The notes under the pieces were generated by a model, which saw only the letters and a program-made list of their open reading frames with translations, made no database searches and was not told where the DNA came from. Below are positions 1 to 8,656 of a DNA stretch of 38,249 nucleotides, in pieces (position 1 is the stretch's first letter; the number at the start of each line of letters is the position of its first letter). A program made the position numbers and the translations under genes. This DNA comes from an uncultured Opitutia bacterium (GTDB taxonomy: Bacteria; Verrucomicrobiota; Verrucomicrobiia; Opitutales; UBA953). The stretch lies in the NCBI GenBank assembly GCA_903957465.1, contig CAJBPJ010000215.1, forward strand, positions 1-38,249, in the 5' to 3' direction.

Positions 1-1
1 C

Positions 2-838
2 ACACAAGACCCAGCGTATCGTAACGTCATCCTCCACGCCGTTTTGTTCGAACCCATGACACCCATTTTAACGTCAGACGGAATTGAGCCCGAGTCCCTG
101 CACTTACTTCCGCTCCTACCTGAGGATCTTGAAAGTATCGCTGAGTCCGACGCCTTAATGGAGCTGCGCGGAAATGCACCGCAGCTAACCGAACTCATTC
201 GAGCAGGAAACCCACATCTCCAGAGAGATTTACGCCGCAGAGCCTCCGAACGCTTTGACGCTAAATCGCAATGGCTGACTCAACGACGTGCAAAGCTCGG
301 TTGGCATGATAGTCTACACTGTGCGGTGCTTGAATGTCTCGGTCAGGGCGGAAACCGCGCCCCCATGGCAGAACTTGCTTTGCGTCACAGCGCAGAATCT
401 TTCGCAATGTCAGACGCAGCAGAACTTTACCTCGAGCAATCTGGGCGCTGGCGATTGCGCGGGCTTCGTCCTGCAGGCCACCCCCAACGCCGTATCGAAC
501 TTTATGGGAATTTATGCCGACACAGACCGCAGTGGCGGGAGCATGTCATACGATGGCTGACAAGTATCTCTCAAAAAGATGTAACCCGTCGCGGGCTGAT
601 TGATGGTATCTTTGGGGCCATGCTCCCCGAAGGACTCGCTGACATGGTGGCAACCGACGCGATTCTCCCGTTGTCAGAAGACGTCCAAGCAGCCCTCGAA
701 ACATGGCTCGAATGGCCAGCTGGCTTACGACCCGATGAATTAGAAGCCGTACGCCAGCGTCTCGGCTTCGAAGGCCGTGCACGTAATTGGCAAATCCAAG
801 GTATCCTCCACACCCTTGGTAGAGGTGGCAAAGGTTAG
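2..838 (+). CDS. DUF2851 family protein, 5'-truncated by window edge
   Basis: The reading frame is open from base 2 to the TAG at 836-838 (278 residues), with no in-frame stop before the left edge, so the gene begins outside the window. A TTG at 44 could act as a start, but the residues before it (DPAYRNVILHAVLFEP) continue a conserved pattern of the DUF2851 family, where a nearly identical H-x-DPAY-x-NVILHVV block precedes the domain core. A second family-like block, RGLRPAGHPQRRIELYG, lies in the middle, and the end is rich in Arg and Gly. DUF2851 proteins have no assigned function; I infer none here. The last four bases overlap the end of sufS on the other strand (convergent). Confidence 0.72.
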   Translation, partial: TQDPAYRNVILHAVLFEPMTPILTSDGIEPESLHLLPLLPEDLESIAESDALMELRGNAPQLTELIRAGNPHLQRDLRRRASERFDAKSQWLTQRRAKLGWHDSLHCAVLECLGQGGNRAPMAELALRHSAESFAMSDAAELYLEQSGRWRLRGLRPAGHPQRRIELYGNLCRHRPQWREHVIRWLTSISQKDVTRRGLIDGIFGAMLPEGLADMVATDAILPLSEDVQAALETWLEWPAGLRPDELEAVRQRLGFEGRARNWQIQGILHTLGRGGKG

Positions 839-2058
839 CGCGATGTCATCGCACGCACCTTCACGAGCGATGTCGCCAAACGATCCACTTCTTCTTCCGT
901 GTTATAAAAGGCAAAGGAAGCACGCACTGTACCAGGAATTCCGAGAACTTTCATCAAAGGCATGCAGCAATGGTGACCCACGCGAACCGCAACTGCATCG
1001 GCATCGAGCAACATGCCAACGTCGTGGTGGTGCGCGCCATCGATTAAGAAAGAGATGACCGACACCTTCTCACTGGCTTCACCCACAATGCGAAGTCCGG
1101 GAATAGCCCGAAGCTTTTCCGTCGCACGGGCCAGCAAGTGCTGTTCGTAGGTATGTGCATCGGGACGAAGTTTAGCGACATAGTCGAGCGCAACGGCCAG
1201 GGCAATGGCACCTGAGATGTGCGGCGTGCCCGCCTCGAAGCGCTCCGGCGCAGGACGATAGGTCGTGCCCGCAAAATCAACCTTCTGGATCATGTCGCCG
1301 CCGGTTTGATATGGAGGCATTTGATCAAGTAACTCAGGTCGACCCCAAAGCACACCGATACCGGTCGGACCACAGACTTTATGGCCTGAGAAACAAAGGA
1401 AGTCGCAACCGAGCGCCGTCACATCGACGTCAAAGTGGCTCGCTGACTGACATGCATCAATCAAGACCGTAGCACCGACCGCTTTCGCTAAGCGCGTCAT
1501 TTCCACAACTGGATTCACCGTGCCCAATGCGTTCGACACATGGACAAAAGAGGCCATGCGCGTCCGCGGTGAAAGTAGTTTAACAAACGCAGCCATATCG
1601 ACTTCGCCCGATGCGGTAATGGGACACACTACCACGCGAGCACCCGCACGCTCTGCCGCAACCTGCCAGGGCACAATGTTAGCGTGATGCTCCATGGCTG
1701 TGAGCAGAATTTCGTCGTTCGGCTTTAAGTGCGCACGCCCCCAGCTATCCGCAACCAAGTTGATTGCTTCAGTGGCACCACGTACAAAAATCACCCCGCG
1801 CGCGTCCGGTGCATGTAAGAAACTTGCGACCGACTTGCGTGAAGATTCGTAAGCAGCAGTGGCCTCTTCGCTCAGACGGTAAACACCACGGTGAATATTT
1901 GCATGCTGCTCCCGATAATAATGTGCAATCGTATCAATGACGCACTGAGGTTTCTGGGAACTCGCCGCACTGTCTAGATAGGCCAAAACATGACCCCGCT
2001 CTTTCCGCGCTAATAAGGGAAAGTCTTGGCGAATACGGGCGACATCAAAGGCTGCCAT
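835..2058 (-). CDS. sufS: Cysteine desulfurase SufS (class V aminotransferase fold)
   Basis: A 407-residue PLP enzyme, the size of SufS proteins. It would remove sulfur from L-cysteine as a persulfide for Fe-S cluster assembly in the cytoplasm. The PLP lysine is K227 in CFSGHKVCGPTG and the persulfide-forming cysteine is C364 in RVGHHCCMPLM, the spacing and context typical of SufS rather than IscS. The N-terminal AYLDSAASSQKP and the HANIHRGVYRLSEEAT block are also family hallmarks. No sufBCD or sufU/sufE lies in the window. It starts 45 nt after the ftsZ stop on the same strand, with no obvious terminator between, so it may be read from the dcw operon. No Shine-Dalgarno is visible before the ATG at 2058. 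Confidence 0.93.
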   Translation of the reverse strand: MAAFDVARIRQDFPLLARKERGHVLAYLDSAASSQKPQCVIDTIAHYYREQHANIHRGVYRLSEEATAAYESSRKSVASFLHAPDARGVIFVRGATEAINLVADSWGRAHLKPNDEILLTAMEHHANIVPWQVAAERAGARVVVCPITASGEVDMAAFVKLLSPRTRMASFVHVSNALGTVNPVVEMTRLAKAVGATVLIDACQSASHFDVDVTALGCDFLCFSGHKVCGPTGIGVLWGRPELLDQMPPYQTGGDMIQKVDFAGTTYRPAPERFEAGTPHISGAIALAVALDYVAKLRPDAHTYEQHLLARATEKLRAIPGLRIVGEASEKVSVISFLIDGAHHHDVGMLLDADAVAVRVGHHCCMPLMKVLGIPGTVRASFAFYNTEEEVDRLATSLVKVRAMTSR

Positions 2059-2103
2059 ACGGAAAGTAACGTAGAAGAACTAAGCCGAGGAGCAACCGGG
2101 GAA

Positions 2104-3243
2104 TCAACTTGGTTGAATTCGGATACCTTTACGCAAGTAAGTAGGCACGTCCACATCCTCACCATTAAACAGAGTTGGCTCGGTGCCACCAAAGAGGCCG
2201 CGGCGGAGATTTTGTTCTAAGGCAAAGACAAACATTTGCTGAGAAGCATCGATGGATGCCTTGGATGGTCGCTTACCTTTTACGGCTTTAACTTTACCTG
2301 GAGGCGCTGGCGGCGATGCACCCAGCACAGAAACACGGGCCTTACCCTCGAGGGCGCCATCCATACGTGCACCCAAAAGTGTCACACGGTCACCGCCAAG
2401 TTCAGCCCGCAAGAGAGCGACGGCAGCCTGACAGTCTCCCGTAGTCAGCGAGGGCCCGCCGATGACTTGCACCAATAAATGATCCATACGTACAGCTTCT
2501 GGCCCATGAGGTAAAAGTGGGGATGCCAATGCTGCCCGTGCTGCTGTAACTACGGCCGTGGCGCCTTCACCTTCAGCCGTTGAAAAAATTGTTAGGCAAC
2601 CGAGCGAAGGAAAGAGCGCCCGTAACGCTCCTGGATCGAGGGGCATCAATGCACCAGGGGCAAAGAAACCAGAGAGGGATTCTAAAGCAGAGCCCATCCA
2701 TCGACGTGTTTCTGCAAACATCTCTGTTGCGGGCGCCTCCGGCTTTACCAACTGCAAAAGATCATCATTACGCAAAACCACCACACCGTGAGCCTTTAAA
2801 TTAATCGCGACGAGAGCATCACGGGCTGAACTTTGCCGATGCTCGCCTTCATGCGTAAAAGGCAATGTCACTAATCCAAAGACAACGGCACCTGCTTCAG
2901 CAGCTAAAGAAGCGAGTACACCCGTCGCACCACCACTGACACCTCCACCGAGTCCGGTGACAAATACGACTACGGCTGGCCCAACCAACCAGCGGCGTAA
3001 CTCTGCCAAATCAGCTTCGGCAGCAGAAGCACCCATCTTCGCTTCCCCACCTGCACCCAAACCGCGCAAGACCGCCCGTCCGATTTGAACTTGATCGGCC
3101 ACACCACAACTCGCCAATGAAGAGGCGTCAGCATCCACTGCTAAAGTTCGAATGCCTGGTGGCATCGTGTTGCTTAATTGTCCAACAAGCGCGCAACCGG
3201 CACCGCCTACACCCACGAGTAGAATAGGTTGTTCGGCAGACAT
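2104..3243 (-). CDS. ftsZ: Cell division protein FtsZ, highly divergent
   Basis: Tubulin-like GTPase expected to form the Z ring. I use the ATG at 3243 (379 aa), 1 nt after the ftsA stop; a longer frame to 3312 would run back inside ftsA and adds no family sequence. Visible landmarks are the N-terminal glycine loop (GVGGAGCALV, residues 11-20), the GLGAG loop (61-65), the tubulin signature region (GLGGGVSGGATG, 97-108, instead of GGGTGTG) and the synergy/T7 loop (PLDPGALR, 201-208). The canonical T7 loop is NxDFAD: here Asn is Pro, the first Asp is kept (D203) and the second catalytic Asp is Ala (A206). A linker rich in Lys, Pro and Ala (about 310-332) leads to a well-conserved C-terminal peptide, DVPTYLRKG (365-373), which in other bacteria binds FtsA. 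Identity is supported by position after ftsA; GTPase competence is uncertain. Confidence 0.88.
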   Translation of the reverse strand: MSAEQPILLVGVGGAGCALVGQLSNTMPPGIRTLAVDADASSLASCGVADQVQIGRAVLRGLGAGGEAKMGASAAEADLAELRRWLVGPAVVVFVTGLGGGVSGGATGVLASLAAEAGAVVFGLVTLPFTHEGEHRQSSARDALVAINLKAHGVVVLRNDDLLQLVKPEAPATEMFAETRRWMGSALESLSGFFAPGALMPLDPGALRALFPSLGCLTIFSTAEGEGATAVVTAARAALASPLLPHGPEAVRMDHLLVQVIGGPSLTTGDCQAAVALLRAELGGDRVTLLGARMDGALEGKARVSVLGASPPAPPGKVKAVKGKRPSKASIDASQQMFVFALEQNLRRGLFGGTEPTLFNGEDVDVPTYLRKGIRIQPS

Positions 3244-3244
3244 T

Positions 3245-4480
3245 TTAGAGACGGAAAAGCGCGCGGAATTGAGCCCAAATACCACGTGGCTGACGACGGG
3301 GTGGAGCTTCATTCACCAAGGCAGCAGCCATAATACCAAGGACGCATGCATACTCAGGCTTCCGCAAGGCTTCTGCCTCAGTAACCGGCACACCGAGACG
3401 CGCAGGCATACTTAAAACTTGGGTGGTTGCTTCTGCGAGGCCCGCCAACTGCGAAGCACCACCCGTTAGAATGACACCAGATGGCAATAAAGCGGGGGTC
3501 ACTTCGACATCGCGTCCGAAAATTGCACGCATCCGCGTCTGAATGTCTTGCTGAACTTGTTCGAGGATTTCACGAATCCGCACAGACGTAACGAGATTGA
3601 TGGTACCGCGGTTAAATTGCTGATCACCCCCAACAGCACCTTCTTTTAAGATCGTCAGGTTAGCGTCTTCCGGACGGTGGATCGCACTGGCGTAACGCAA
3701 CTTCACTTCTTCCGCAAACTCACGACGAACGCGTAAGGCAGAACAGAGATCATTGGTCACGTGCTCACCGCCAACCGAGATGCACCCCGCACACAAAATA
3801 TGCTCACGGTAATAAAGGATCCAATTCGTCGTGCCGGCACCAAAATCAATCACCAAGCAGCCCGTACGTTTCTCAGCGTCGCTCACAACCGAACAACCTG
3901 AAGCGTGACTGCCCAACAAGAAGTCCCGAAGGTGTAAAGCCATTCCATTAATCATACCAACGCGCTGTCGGAGAGTGCTGTCCTCATGCGTCACTCGCCA
4001 GAAATTCACCTCTAGCCGCTCGCCCACCATGCCGACAGGGTTCGCAACCTGTTTGCCATCCAACAATGTTGGCTGACGCATATAAAGAAGGGTATAGCGG
4101 CCAGGTGGCGGCTCAATCCGTCGGGCTGAAACATTCGCGGCCTCAACATCAGCGGCAGTGACACGTCGATCGCGACCAGGCACAGGCATCATACCCTTTA
4201 CCCGCTCACCATCAACCATCGGCCCATTCACAGAGGCATAGAGGTCATGCAAGGGAACGCCCGAACTACGTTCAGCATCGGCAATCACATGGTGTACGCA
4301 CTCAGTTAAGCGCTCAAGATCTTGCACGACCCCTTTAACAACACCTTCAGTTCGGCGCTCTCCGAATCCAAGGAGACGAACACGCCGGTCAACAATTTGG
4401 CCAACCAAGACGACAGTCTTATGTGTGCCAATATCAAGAGCGGCAATGCGCCCAGGGGCGGTAGAAGTCTTAGCTTTCAT
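3245..4480 (-). CDS. ftsA: Cell division protein FtsA
   Basis: Actin-fold ATPase (411 aa) that tethers FtsZ to the inner membrane and activates septal synthesis. The N-terminal phosphate loop ALDIGTHKTVVLVG (residues 14-27) and the second phosphate loop VIDFGAGTTNW are intact, as is the adenosine motif VILTGGASQLAGLAE. The last residues, WAQFRALFRL, form a short amphipathic helix of the kind FtsA uses to bind the membrane. The ATG at 4480 overlaps the ftsQ stop in an ATGA, which suggests translational coupling, and ftsZ begins 1 nt after the ftsA stop. Length and motif order are normal for the family. Confidence 0.94.
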   Translation of the reverse strand: MKAKTSTAPGRIAALDIGTHKTVVLVGQIVDRRVRLLGFGERRTEGVVKGVVQDLERLTECVHHVIADAERSSGVPLHDLYASVNGPMVDGERVKGMMPVPGRDRRVTAADVEAANVSARRIEPPPGRYTLLYMRQPTLLDGKQVANPVGMVGERLEVNFWRVTHEDSTLRQRVGMINGMALHLRDFLLGSHASGCSVVSDAEKRTGCLVIDFGAGTTNWILYYREHILCAGCISVGGEHVTNDLCSALRVRREFAEEVKLRYASAIHRPEDANLTILKEGAVGGDQQFNRGTINLVTSVRIREILEQVQQDIQTRMRAIFGRDVEVTPALLPSGVILTGGASQLAGLAEATTQVLSMPARLGVPVTEAEALRKPEYACVLGIMAAALVNEAPPRRQPRGIWAQFRALFRL

Positions 4481-5454
4481 CGGGAAGAAGTGGGTACAAG
4501 GCGGGGTTCAATCGTAGCCGATCCAGGTTGTGAGCGGTTACGAATGTGAAGTTTCAAAACGTATGAAGGCGCGTTCATACCCGGGCGGCGAAGAACCTTA
4601 TCGATATCCAGCCCTGCATAAAGTGACAACTCTCTAGCCCACTCGGCATTCGAAAACACAATCTCTGTTAAGGCCGCACGATCAAGAGGCTGTGAGGCCG
4701 GACGAATACGCACCCGTAAAGAAGCCCCCGAGATATCCGCGCGACCATCAAAACAATCCCGTAAAGAAATAGATTCCCACTCTCGGTGTATCCGTGGATA
4801 GCCTGTACGCGCTGCCGCAAGAAATACCGCCGCAAGCTCGAGCGCACCCGATTTAACGCCTTCACGGTGTACGTCCGGCGGTAAATCAATCACTGCGGGA
4901 AGATTACGAACGGCTTGTTGCGGATAACCAACACCGACGAAGGGAACTCCATCGGAACCTAAAAGACGTAACTGAGGTTTGCCATCTGCTTGCATGACTT
5001 CCAATCGGCCGACGGCCAATCGCTCGTGGAGATCAATGTCGATCGTACCATTACCCAAGCGACGTACTTTAGCTGAAAGCACCTGTGGCTCGGCTTCAAG
5101 TGCTTGCCGAATGGTGGCGACGTCTTGGGCGCCTTCTGCACCTACGGGCGAGACCGCACGTCGAGCGACGCTGTCGGGCAAGAAACCATCCGTGCGGAAA
5201 CGAATCGCAACCGTGTTTGCTGGTCCGCTTTCGCTATCTAAAGCAAACCAGACCAAGGCAATAAGAAGGATGAAGAATGCCCCGACGAAGGTTCCAGAAA
5301 TCCAAGAGCGTGCAACCCGTCGACGTCCTGTCGCTGTTTGTGGTACGCGTTGTACATCTTGCGGCACAAAACGACGCCAGTCACGGTCATCCGGGCCACG
5401 GTAAGCCTCGCGATGGTCAAATCCAAATAACCTTCGAAGAAAAGCGGTGAACAT
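4477..5454 (-). CDS. ftsQ: Cell division protein FtsQ (POTRA domain)
   Basis: Bitopic divisome protein of 325 aa, starting at the ATG at 5454, which shares one base with the ddl stop (TAATG). An alternative start at 5532 lies inside ddl and adds non-conserved residues. Layout: a charged cytoplasmic N-terminus of about 50 residues, one membrane segment (about 52-71, WISGTFVGAFFILLIALVWF), then a periplasmic part with a POTRA-like region (about 80-150) and a beta-rich domain to the end. Sequence similarity to enterobacterial FtsQ is weak, so the call depends on topology and on its place between ddl and ftsA, which is the classic ftsQ position. It would link early and late divisome proteins with FtsL and FtsB-like partners. 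Confidence 0.85.
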   Translation of the reverse strand: MFTAFLRRLFGFDHREAYRGPDDRDWRRFVPQDVQRVPQTATGRRRVARSWISGTFVGAFFILLIALVWFALDSESGPANTVAIRFRTDGFLPDSVARRAVSPVGAEGAQDVATIRQALEAEPQVLSAKVRRLGNGTIDIDLHERLAVGRLEVMQADGKPQLRLLGSDGVPFVGVGYPQQAVRNLPAVIDLPPDVHREGVKSGALELAAVFLAAARTGYPRIHREWESISLRDCFDGRADISGASLRVRIRPASQPLDRAALTEIVFSNAEWARELSLYAGLDIDKVLRRPGMNAPSYVLKLHIRNRSQPGSATIEPRLVPTSSR

Positions 5455-6365
5455 TAGGAGGCAGGATTGACCCGTTTTATGGCACCACGGGACATCCGTG
5501 AAGCTAGTTCGGCGTAAGAGATTCCACAACACGCAGCACAGTCGGGAAGCAGACTTGTTTCCGTCATACCGGGTAATGTGTTAATCTCCAAAATATGGAA
5601 GGTGCCTGTTGGCGAGAGAATGATGTCGACCCGTGCAAAATCCCGACATCCACAAACATGGAAAGCTTCTTCGGCCGCTTTTAAAATCTTGGCGGTTATT
5701 TCAGGCGAAAGAATCGCTGGGGCAATGTGCTGTGATCCACCAGGGGCATACTTGCTGTGATAATCATACACGCCACTGGGAGATACAATCTCGACAACCG
5801 CTAAGGCTTTACCATCAAGCAAGCCCACCGTTAACTCGCGCCCCGAAAGATTCGGCTCCGCCATCCAGCGACCCGAACCTAAAGAGCTCAACACATGCTG
5901 AACTTGCGCCTGCCCTTCCGCACGGTGCAAACCAACGCTACTCCCTTGATCAACAGGTTTAACAAAAATGATTGGTCCAAGACGGCCTAACAAAACTTCG
6001 ACCGTTGGCGGCGAAGCGCCATCAAATGAAATTTCATCGGCAACAGGCAAACCTACTGCACGCAACTTTGCCTTTGTCGCCACCTTATCCATACACAGTC
6101 GGCTAGAAGCAGCACCCGAGCCTGCAAAGGAAATGCCGCGAGCTTCCAACTCAGCCTGCAACTGACCGCCTTCACCCCAGCCACCATGCAGCATTGGTAA
6201 AACGACGTGTTGTTTAGCATCTAACCATTCTGGTAAAGCGTCTGACTCTAAAGTCACCAAGCGTGAGCCGGGTAAAGCCTGGGCGACCGCTGCGCCCGAA
6301 CGGAGCGATACCTCGCGCTCGGATGAACGGCCGCCACACAGAATGATAAGTTCGCGCTGACTCAT
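5454..6365 (-). CDS. ddl: D-alanine--D-alanine ligase
   Basis: ATP-grasp ligase that makes D-Ala-D-Ala for the peptidoglycan pentapeptide. I chose the ATG at 6365 (303 aa): it overlaps the murC-murB stop as ATGA and has a good Shine-Dalgarno (GGAGGG, 7 nt upstream), whereas an upstream start at 6380 adds only five residues. Motifs in order: LCGGRSSEREVSLRSG at the N-terminus, LHGGWGEGGQLQAEL, the ATP-binding MDKVATKAKL and FVKPVDQGSSVGL, the omega-loop YDYHSKYA, and the Mg/ATP and D-Ala site EINTLPGMTETSLLP. Length is normal for Ddl. Its stop overlaps ftsQ by one base. Confidence 0.96.
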   Translation of the reverse strand: MSQRELIILCGGRSSEREVSLRSGAAVAQALPGSRLVTLESDALPEWLDAKQHVVLPMLHGGWGEGGQLQAELEARGISFAGSGAASSRLCMDKVATKAKLRAVGLPVADEISFDGASPPTVEVLLGRLGPIIFVKPVDQGSSVGLHRAEGQAQVQHVLSSLGSGRWMAEPNLSGRELTVGLLDGKALAVVEIVSPSGVYDYHSKYAPGGSQHIAPAILSPEITAKILKAAEEAFHVCGCRDFARVDIILSPTGTFHILEINTLPGMTETSLLPDCAACCGISYAELASRMSRGAIKRVNPAS

Positions 6366-8656
6366 AACAAATCCCTCCATTCTTTCCCAAGTGCGATAAT
6401 TTCAGGTTCAAGTTCAATCCCGCGCTCAGCCTTAACCACCCCACGTACGCGACGCAGAAGTAAAAGGATATCTGCGGCGGTGGCTTCGCCTGTATTTACA
6501 ATAAAGTTGGCATGGATGGGGGAAACTTTGGCACCACCTTGGATGTCGCCCTTAAGTCCACTCATCTCAATAAGACGGCCAGCCTTATCAGCTGGTGGAT
6601 TACGGAAGACGCAACCCGCACTCGCTTCACGTGGTTGCGTGGCACGCCGTTGCGCAGACATTTTTTCCATCTTAGCACGGATGTTACTTGGATCATCCCG
6701 ACCCTCTGCAATGAGAACGGCAGAAAGTACCACCGCCCCGTGGAGTTGCGGGCAATCGCGATAGGTGGCATCGAGTGCCGAACGCTTTGCCGTACGCACA
6801 TGCCCGTCGAGCCCGAGCCATTCAATCGATTCAACTCGGTCAAAAATCCAGCTACCCATTGCCCCGGCATTCATACGCAAAGAACCACCAATCGTTCCAG
6901 GGATACCTTCGAGAAACTCGAGCCCGGCCAGTCCTTCGCGTGCAGCGAATCCACAAAGCTCTTTCAGGCGCACGCCTCCTCCCACGTGTAGCCGTAAATC
7001 GTCGACTTTACGCACCACCCCCCAGTGCTCTGTCGAAAGATGGATAACTAATCCGGCATAGCCATCATCGGGTACAAGAAGGTTTGAGCCGCGACCAATC
7101 GTAAAGACGGGCAAGTCGCATTCTGCAGCCGCACGGAGTAATGCCACACAGTCTTCAACGGTTGCTGGCTCTGCATACCATTCTGCAACTCCACCGACAC
7201 CCCAGGTCACACGCCGTGCCAACGGTTCATGACGGCGAAGTACAGCCAGAGGGGAAAGGAAAGGCGTTACTCGATTTGCAAAGTCTGCAGGGGCATGCGG
7301 TGCAACCGGAGCCCGCCAGCAATCGCGTGCAAAGGACGTTGCGTCTTTTTCGATGTCACCTGCGCCAACAAAAGCTACCACCGCGTCACTGTCTTTGATC
7401 AGCGCCTGCAGCACACGAGGCAGTTCAGCTCGATTTTGCACGAGTTGGAATTTATCAACCCCTGCGCCTAAAAGAATACTTTCCGAACTGCCGCCTTCTA
7501 TAGGAGCTTCTCCGGCTGCATAAACGGGTAGGACTATTACCGTGTCGGCAACAGATAGTGCCTCCCGGAATGCCGCTGCATATTGGCGTGTCCGCGTATG
7601 ACGGTGGGGTTGGAAAACAACAATCAGTTTTCCCAAATGCGTTTCGCGTAAGAGACCGAGTAATGCAGCGATTTCCGTTGGGTGATGCGCATAATCAGCC
7701 AATACGCGTAAGCCTGGCCGCTCGAAAAGTGTGTCTTGTCGCCGACGGATGCCTGTCCATGCACCTAAAGGCGCTGCACCGAGTTGCCCTGCAACGTGCT
7801 GCGCCACTGCGAGGGCGAAGCCTGCATTCATACGGTTAAACGATCCAGCAACCGGTAATGTTAATTTTCCTTTAGCCCAAAGTCCGCCAACTTCGACATC
7901 CGAACTTCCGTGCGTAGCGGCAACAACGCGTAAATCAAAGTCGCCACCCTCGCCCACCGTCAGCACACGAGCGGTCACGCCCTGTGTTAGGCGATGCAAC
8001 CGGGCATTTCCATGCGGGATAAGGATAAGACTACGCGTGCGTTGGAAAAGCTCGGCAAAGACGCGCTCAAGATCTGCTTCAGTTCGGTAGTAATCAGGAT
8101 GATCCCAATCGAGATTAACCGCTACGGTTACTTCAGGAGAAAATCCACCAATCGTTCCATCGCTCTCGTCGACTTCAGCAACAAGCCAGTCGGAACTGGT
8201 TGTCGCACGAGCGGGCGCTAACGACGGATCACGGAAAAGACCCCCAAGCACATAACCAAAGTCGGCACCAGCGGCGGTTAAGGCGGTGATGACCATTCCA
8301 CAGGTCGTGGTTTTTCCATGGCTACCACAAATCGCTACCAAACGGCGCCCACTTGCCTGTTCAGCTAAAAGTTCACCGCGACGTAGAATGCGACAGTTGG
8401 CCTTCACGGCTTGTTCGCGTAATGGATGACCGGTCTTGATGGCGCTGGTATGCGCGACGAGTTGCGGCGTCCAATTCCCTGTTTCTAAACTCGCCTGCAA
8501 AGGAATACCCGCGGTCGCCAGTTGTGCAGCCATCGGACCACCCATGGCATCATCGCAACCGCGTACATCCCAACCCTCACTCTTGAGGTAGATCGCTAAG
8601 GGCCCAACGCCCATTCCGCCAGCACCCAACATCCAAGCTGAGCGAGACGAACTCAT
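6362..8656 (-). CDS. murC-murB: MurC-MurB fusion: UDP-MurNAc--L-Ala ligase / UDP-GlcNAc-enolpyruvate reductase
   Basis: One uninterrupted 764-residue frame carries two enzymes. MurC covers about 1-448: a Rossmann start MLGAGGMGVGPLA, the ATP loop GSHGKTTT (111-118, Ser for the more usual Thr), the EVDESDG metal/substrate block and the ADYAHHPTEI C-terminal motif. After a linker of about 20 residues, MurB covers about 471-764: FAD-binding TIGRGSNLLVPD (519-530), GIPGTIGGSLRMNAGAMG (584-601), and ASAGCVFRNPP, where Cys681 sits at the usual proton-donor position (Ser in E. coli). The fusion joins consecutive steps: MurB makes UDP-MurNAc and MurC adds L-Ala. Both ends couple by ATGA to murG and ddl. 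Confidence 0.95.
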   Translation of the reverse strand: MSSSRSAWMLGAGGMGVGPLAIYLKSEGWDVRGCDDAMGGPMAAQLATAGIPLQASLETGNWTPQLVAHTSAIKTGHPLREQAVKANCRILRRGELLAEQASGRRLVAICGSHGKTTTCGMVITALTAAGADFGYVLGGLFRDPSLAPARATTSSDWLVAEVDESDGTIGGFSPEVTVAVNLDWDHPDYYRTEADLERVFAELFQRTRSLILIPHGNARLHRLTQGVTARVLTVGEGGDFDLRVVAATHGSSDVEVGGLWAKGKLTLPVAGSFNRMNAGFALAVAQHVAGQLGAAPLGAWTGIRRRQDTLFERPGLRVLADYAHHPTEIAALLGLLRETHLGKLIVVFQPHRHTRTRQYAAAFREALSVADTVIVLPVYAAGEAPIEGGSSESILLGAGVDKFQLVQNRAELPRVLQALIKDSDAVVAFVGAGDIEKDATSFARDCWRAPVAPHAPADFANRVTPFLSPLAVLRRHEPLARRVTWGVGGVAEWYAEPATVEDCVALLRAAAECDLPVFTIGRGSNLLVPDDGYAGLVIHLSTEHWGVVRKVDDLRLHVGGGVRLKELCGFAAREGLAGLEFLEGIPGTIGGSLRMNAGAMGSWIFDRVESIEWLGLDGHVRTAKRSALDATYRDCPQLHGAVVLSAVLIAEGRDDPSNIRAKMEKMSAQRRATQPREASAGCVFRNPPADKAGRLIEMSGLKGDIQGGAKVSPIHANFIVNTGEATAADILLLLRRVRGVVKAERGIELEPEIIALGKEWRDLL

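Noticed and set aside
546..831. Minus-strand open frames inside the DUF2851 gene
   Set aside because: Overlap a frame with family motifs on the plus strand; no conserved pattern and no start signals.
3244..3312. Longer N-terminus for FtsZ (start at 3312)
   Set aside because: Would lie within ftsA; the residues are not FtsZ-like and the ATG at 3243 directly precedes the conserved glycine-loop strand.
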